NCBI GenBank assembly: GCA_033297075.1
Contig: MU858454.1
Coordinates: 1-10,012 of the forward strand
DNA: 10,012 bases
Source of the DNA: Rhypophila decipiens
Lineage: Eukaryota > Ascomycota > Sordariomycetes > Sordariales > Naviculisporaceae
Direction: 5' to 3'
In this document: positions 7,697 through 10,012 of the stretch, piece by piece
Numbering within the stretch: the first letter of the stretch is position 1
Layout of the letters: each line of letters starts with the position of its first letter
The notes under the pieces: model-generated
Seen by the model: the letters and a program-made list of their open reading frames with translations, nothing else
The model's database searches: none
What the model was told of the DNA's origin: nothing
Made by a program: the position numbers and the translations under genes

Positions 7697-7958
7697 TGGA
7701 GACCTCTAAATGGAAGGGACCGGGGCAGCAATCTGCAAGTGAAGTGCAATCTCCAACCTTGAACTGTGGCCGGGGGAGGCAGGTGGGCTTCCCGCAACTG
7801 CCAGTCGTTCCCAGTTGGTCAGTGCGTCAAGGCCCCGGCTAACAGTGGACCGAGCCGGCGTCTTTGAGGGGGATGATGAATTGAGGGGCGCAGTCTCGGA
7901 ACTGAACAAGGTCCCCGGATTATTTCTGACCACCAAGTTGAGAACCTCAAACAATAAT

Positions 7959-7990
7959 CCACACGAGTCCGCTTCCACACGAGTCCGCTC
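7959..7990. repeat. Tandem duplication of a 16-base unit
   Basis: CCACACGAGTCCGCTT (7959-7974) is followed at once by CCACACGAGTCCGCTC (7975-7990), with 15 of 16 bases equal. This is two copies only. It lies about 45 bases left of the candidate LTR start. Confidence 0.75.
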
Positions 7991-8034
7991 TCTCGCGTTC
8001 TGTCGAGTTCCAGCTCAGGCAAGGAGTTTGTTGC

Positions 8035-8181
8035 TGTCACGGCACCAAACCAGTCACGTGGCCACGTGCCAAACCCCACTGTTATCTAGATAGCTCGGAA
8101 GCTCTAGCTTCCACAAGGATTCCTTTCCTCTTCATAGCACAACGCAGTTACCACCCCCAGACCCAACATTGCTCTGTGACA
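8035..8181 (+). repeat. Candidate 5' LTR (147 bp), borders unproven
   Basis: The stretch starts TGTCAC and ends GTGACA, exact inverted ends with the TG...CA rule of LTRs, and precedes a gag frame on the same strand. Against it: 147 bases is short, a 6-base match can arise by chance, and no primer-binding site beginning TGG (the complement of a tRNA CCA end) follows. Another plausible right border is the CAACA at 8192-8196, which would need a different left end. The second LTR would lie outside this window. Confidence 0.35.
8055..8112. promoter_or_regulatory. Three consecutive palindromes, including a double CACGTG
   Basis: In 58 bases there are CACGTGGCCACGTG (8055-8068, a perfect 14-base palindrome made of two E-box cores), TATCTAGATA (8083-8092, perfect) and GGAAGCT-CT-AGCTTCC (8097-8112, 7-base arms). 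CACGTG is the known binding core of bHLH regulators. A regulatory role here is inference, supported only by the position before the gag leader. Confidence 0.5.
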
Positions 8182-8307
8182 GTTTGTGCTATCAACAATT
8201 AGTGCCCTGTTGCTCTTGATTTCCCGTATCCAGTCTCTCTTTTCTTTCCAGTTTCTCGCGCGATTGAGATTCACGCGCCTAAAAAACCAGCAAGCAACCC
8301 GGCACCA

Positions 8308-8447
8308 CCAGATCCAGACCGCCAGACCTAAACCACCAGATCCAGACTACCAGATCCAGACCCCCAGACCCAAACCACCAGATCCAGACCCCCAGATCCA
8401 AATCGCCAGATCCAGACCGCCAGACCCAAACCGTCAGATCCAGACCA
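8308..8447. repeat. 14-bp minisatellite, ten copies, in the gag leader
   Basis: The unit is CCAGAYCCARA followed by three variable bases, repeated ten times without gaps and ending eight bases before the gag ATG. Variation is mostly C/T at one position and A/G at another. A 14-base period is not a multiple of three and the gag ATG comes after it, so it is not part of the protein. The opposite strand gives a repetitive Trp/Gly/Leu frame, which is a shadow. Confidence 0.85.
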
Positions 8448-8455
8448 CCGAAACA

Positions 8456-10012
8456 ATGGGCGACACGGGACATCCGACTGTCACCACCGTCGCAACGTTC
8501 CTCAGGGAGAGACTTGGCCTGTCGCTTTTCGCACAAGCCATCGAGAACTCTAACATCGACGCCGCCGCAACTGCCGAGGTTCTCCAAGCCGCCCAGAGTG
8601 CAAGCGAAACCCACCCCAATAACCTAGGTGTCCGCGGCTTGAAGACGCTTCTAGATGTTGCCGAAGCCGAGCTTCAAGAGAAGAAGATGCTACTCGACGT
8701 CAACATCATGGAACGCACCCACCTCAATGCCAACCTCACGAAGGCCCAAACCGACCTAGCTGAGGCCCGATCCACTATCTCCTTGATGAATAACGAGATT
8801 GAACGACTCCAAGCCCTGAATATCCAGAGTACGCAAGCTGTTACCCAAGCTCAAGCCCAGAACTCCCAAGCTATGATAACAATGGACAACCTGACCAAGC
8901 ATCTGAACGACCTTATACGCAAGATCACCGAAAAAGATGATCGCATCGCGAAGCTGACAACAGCCCTACACACAACGAACCCCAACAATGCCCCAGCCAT
9001 TCGAACCATCACGACAACCAGACGAAAAACAACAGACCCCGACAAATTCTCCGCTGACCAAACTACAGCCGAGAAACGCCAATCAGCATATGAGTCATGG
9101 TCAGTCCAGATCGACGCAATCCTCCTTCAAGACACGAATTACTTCCCGACCAACCGAGATAAGATCATACACATCTGCAGCCGCCTGGGAGGCACTGCTT
9201 TTGAACACGTCAAGGAAGGCCTGAAGACCATTATAGAGCATCCAAATGATGATACAAAATGGACATGGAACACTGTTAAAGACCTGAGAAAACTACTTGA
9301 TTCTCGCTACATTCTAGTCGACCCGTCCCAAACAGCACGCAATAAACTCGACAAGTGTTGGCAAAGAGGCCGTGAATACCAAGATTGGAAATCCGAAGTT
9401 GACGATTTGATGACCCGAGCCAAGATCACGGACGAACAGAAAGTCGATTTTCTCACGAAAAGAATTAGCGAAGCTCTCTCTGACAAGGTCTCAGGCATTG
9501 TGGACCAGCCACCAATCAACAACTACACTCAATGGTCAGAAGTAATCGGTAAGCTAGCAAGAAACATGACGAACAAGAAACACGCCGACAGCCTGCTGCA
9601 CGCCAGGAACAACTACACCTTGAAGAACCCCAACCAGGGAGACGCACAACGGGGAGATGCACAACGGCTGTCTGACGACCCTATGGACGTCGACCGCCTC
9701 GCCAAGATCAGCCCTGCAGAAAGAGACCGCCGCTACCAGAACAATCTATGCCTTGCATGCGGCGAACCCGGACACCGCGCTGCCGAGCATCACGGCCCGA
9801 ACGCGAGGCCCATGCCATCCGCACGCGGAGGTCGTGGCCGGGGTAGTGGTCGCGGAGGCTACACCCGTGGCCGCGGAAACTACGGACGCGACAGCTACCA
9901 ACAACGACAAGACAACCAACAGCCCCATCACTCAATCACCCCATATTACGGCTCACAGTCAATCGCCCCATATTACGGCCCACAGTTCAACCAGCCCCAG
10001 CTTCGTACAGCC
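8456..10012 (+). CDS. gag: Retrotransposon Gag (5' part of a gag or gag-pol frame)
   Basis: The frame is open for 519 codons from ATG 8456 and leaves the window without a stop. The ATG has A at -3 and G at +4. Residues about 63-160 are rich in Leu, Glu, Gln and Lys with coiled-coil character. Residues about 196-370 resemble the capsid region of fungal retrotransposon Gags (YESWSVQIDAILL, ICSRLGGTAFEHV). Residues 395-404 are a tandem GDAQR pair. A zinc knuckle follows, C432-X2-C435-X4-H440-X4-H445, with His in place of the usual last Cys. Residues 457-479 are Arg/Gly-rich, and 493-510 are two copies of SIxPYYGxQ. Gag coats the RNA genome and forms the particle in which reverse transcription occurs. 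The Ty3-like type is suggested, but pol, which would decide it, lies beyond the edge. The visible frame has no stops or frameshifts, unlike the neighbouring copies. Confidence 0.85.
   Translation, partial: MGDTGHPTVTTVATFLRERLGLSLFAQAIENSNIDAAATAEVLQAAQSASETHPNNLGVRGLKTLLDVAEAELQEKKMLLDVNIMERTHLNANLTKAQTDLAEARSTISLMNNEIERLQALNIQSTQAVTQAQAQNSQAMITMDNLTKHLNDLIRKITEKDDRIAKLTTALHTTNPNNAPAIRTITTTRRKTTDPDKFSADQTTAEKRQSAYESWSVQIDAILLQDTNYFPTNRDKIIHICSRLGGTAFEHVKEGLKTIIEHPNDDTKWTWNTVKDLRKLLDSRYILVDPSQTARNKLDKCWQRGREYQDWKSEVDDLMTRAKITDEQKVDFLTKRISEALSDKVSGIVDQPPINNYTQWSEVIGKLARNMTNKKHADSLLHARNNYTLKNPNQGDAQRGDAQRLSDDPMDVDRLAKISPAERDRRYQNNLCLACGEPGHRAAEHHGPNARPMPSARGGRGRGSGRGGYTRGRGNYGRDSYQQRQDNQQPHHSITPYYGSQSIAPYYGPQFNQPQLRTA
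9638..9667 (+). repeat. 15-bp in-frame tandem duplication in gag
   Basis: GGAGACGCACAACGG is followed directly by GGAGATGCACAACGG, differing at one base. It encodes GDAQR twice (residues 395-404), just before the zinc knuckle. The single difference is a silent third-position change. Confidence 0.85.
9932..9985 (+). repeat. 27-bp in-frame tandem duplication in gag
   Basis: Two adjacent 27-base units encode SITPYYGSQ and SIAPYYGPQ (residues 493-510) in the tail after the RGG-rich part. They differ at three bases. Together with the duplication at 9638 and the leader minisatellite, this shows repeated slippage along the element. Confidence 0.8.

Larger units (their letters stand above)
8035..10012 (+). 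mobile_element. LTR retrotransposon, 5' portion
   Basis: The element runs rightward off the window and is supported mainly by the Gag frame. Its left border is taken from the candidate LTR and is uncertain by hundreds of bases. Between LTR and gag lies a leader of about 275 bases holding the 14-bp minisatellite. No target-site duplication can be checked because the right end is missing. Confidence 0.6.

Noticed and set aside
8302..8460. CRISPR-like array
   Set aside because: The units are 14 bp with only three variable bases between them; this is a minisatellite in a fungal retroelement leader, not repeats with spacers.
8279..8614. Minus-strand frame with repeated Trp/Gly/Leu
   Set aside because: The repeated peptide is only the 14-bp minisatellite read on the other strand, and the rest is antisense to gag.
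9708..9935. Minus-strand frames opposite the end of gag
   Set aside because: They are shadows of the Arg/Gly-rich Gag tail.

Overview
The window looks like nuclear DNA of a filamentous ascomycete (Pezizomycotina). The reasons are short introns of about 60-82 bases with GT donors, CTAAC/CTGAT-type branch sites and TAG acceptors; an AAA ATPase of the DUF7025-linked type that is expanded in these fungi; a retrotransposon Gag; and TpA-rich blocks and CAG-to-TAG stops of the kind left by repeat-induced point mutation (RIP). There are no bacterial operons, tRNA or rRNA genes that I can see. The species cannot be told.

Layout, left to right. Bases 1-1600 hold no convincing gene. They contain several perfect or near-perfect palindromes, an AT-rich, TpA-rich stretch (about 225-375) and an AATAAAG, and may be decayed repeat or LTR debris. 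A minus-strand coding fragment of unknown function lies at 1866-2129. About 100 bp away, and pointing the other way, is a small two-exon plus-strand gene (2225-2850, 185 aa) that ends in a WYxDP...W..G.WT motif like DUF2510. Next comes a minus-strand, three-exon gene fragment (3779-3131), visible only after splicing. It meets the 5'-truncated end of a plus-strand AAA ATPase (about 3715-5169) head to head, so neither gene has a start codon at the junction. The AAA copy keeps its Walker A, Walker B, sensor 1 and arginine motifs but has an in-frame TAG at 3952. Converging on it is a minus-strand gene of unknown function (6570-5317), also cut by an in-frame TAG (5770-5772) with coding-like sequence on both sides in one frame.

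Bases 6571-8030 are a long non-coding upstream region with small repeats. From about 8035 to the right edge lies a probable LTR retrotransposon: a candidate short LTR carrying three palindromes in a row, a leader with ten copies of a 14-bp minisatellite, then an intact gag frame of at least 519 codons that runs off the window. The Gag has a coiled coil, a capsid-type region, a CCHH (not CCHC) zinc knuckle and an RGG-rich tail.

Taken together this is an accessory, repeat-influenced region: broken or rearranged gene copies beside a retroelement whose visible frame is open. I see no co-operating gene cluster. Family names come from motif recognition only; no database search was run.
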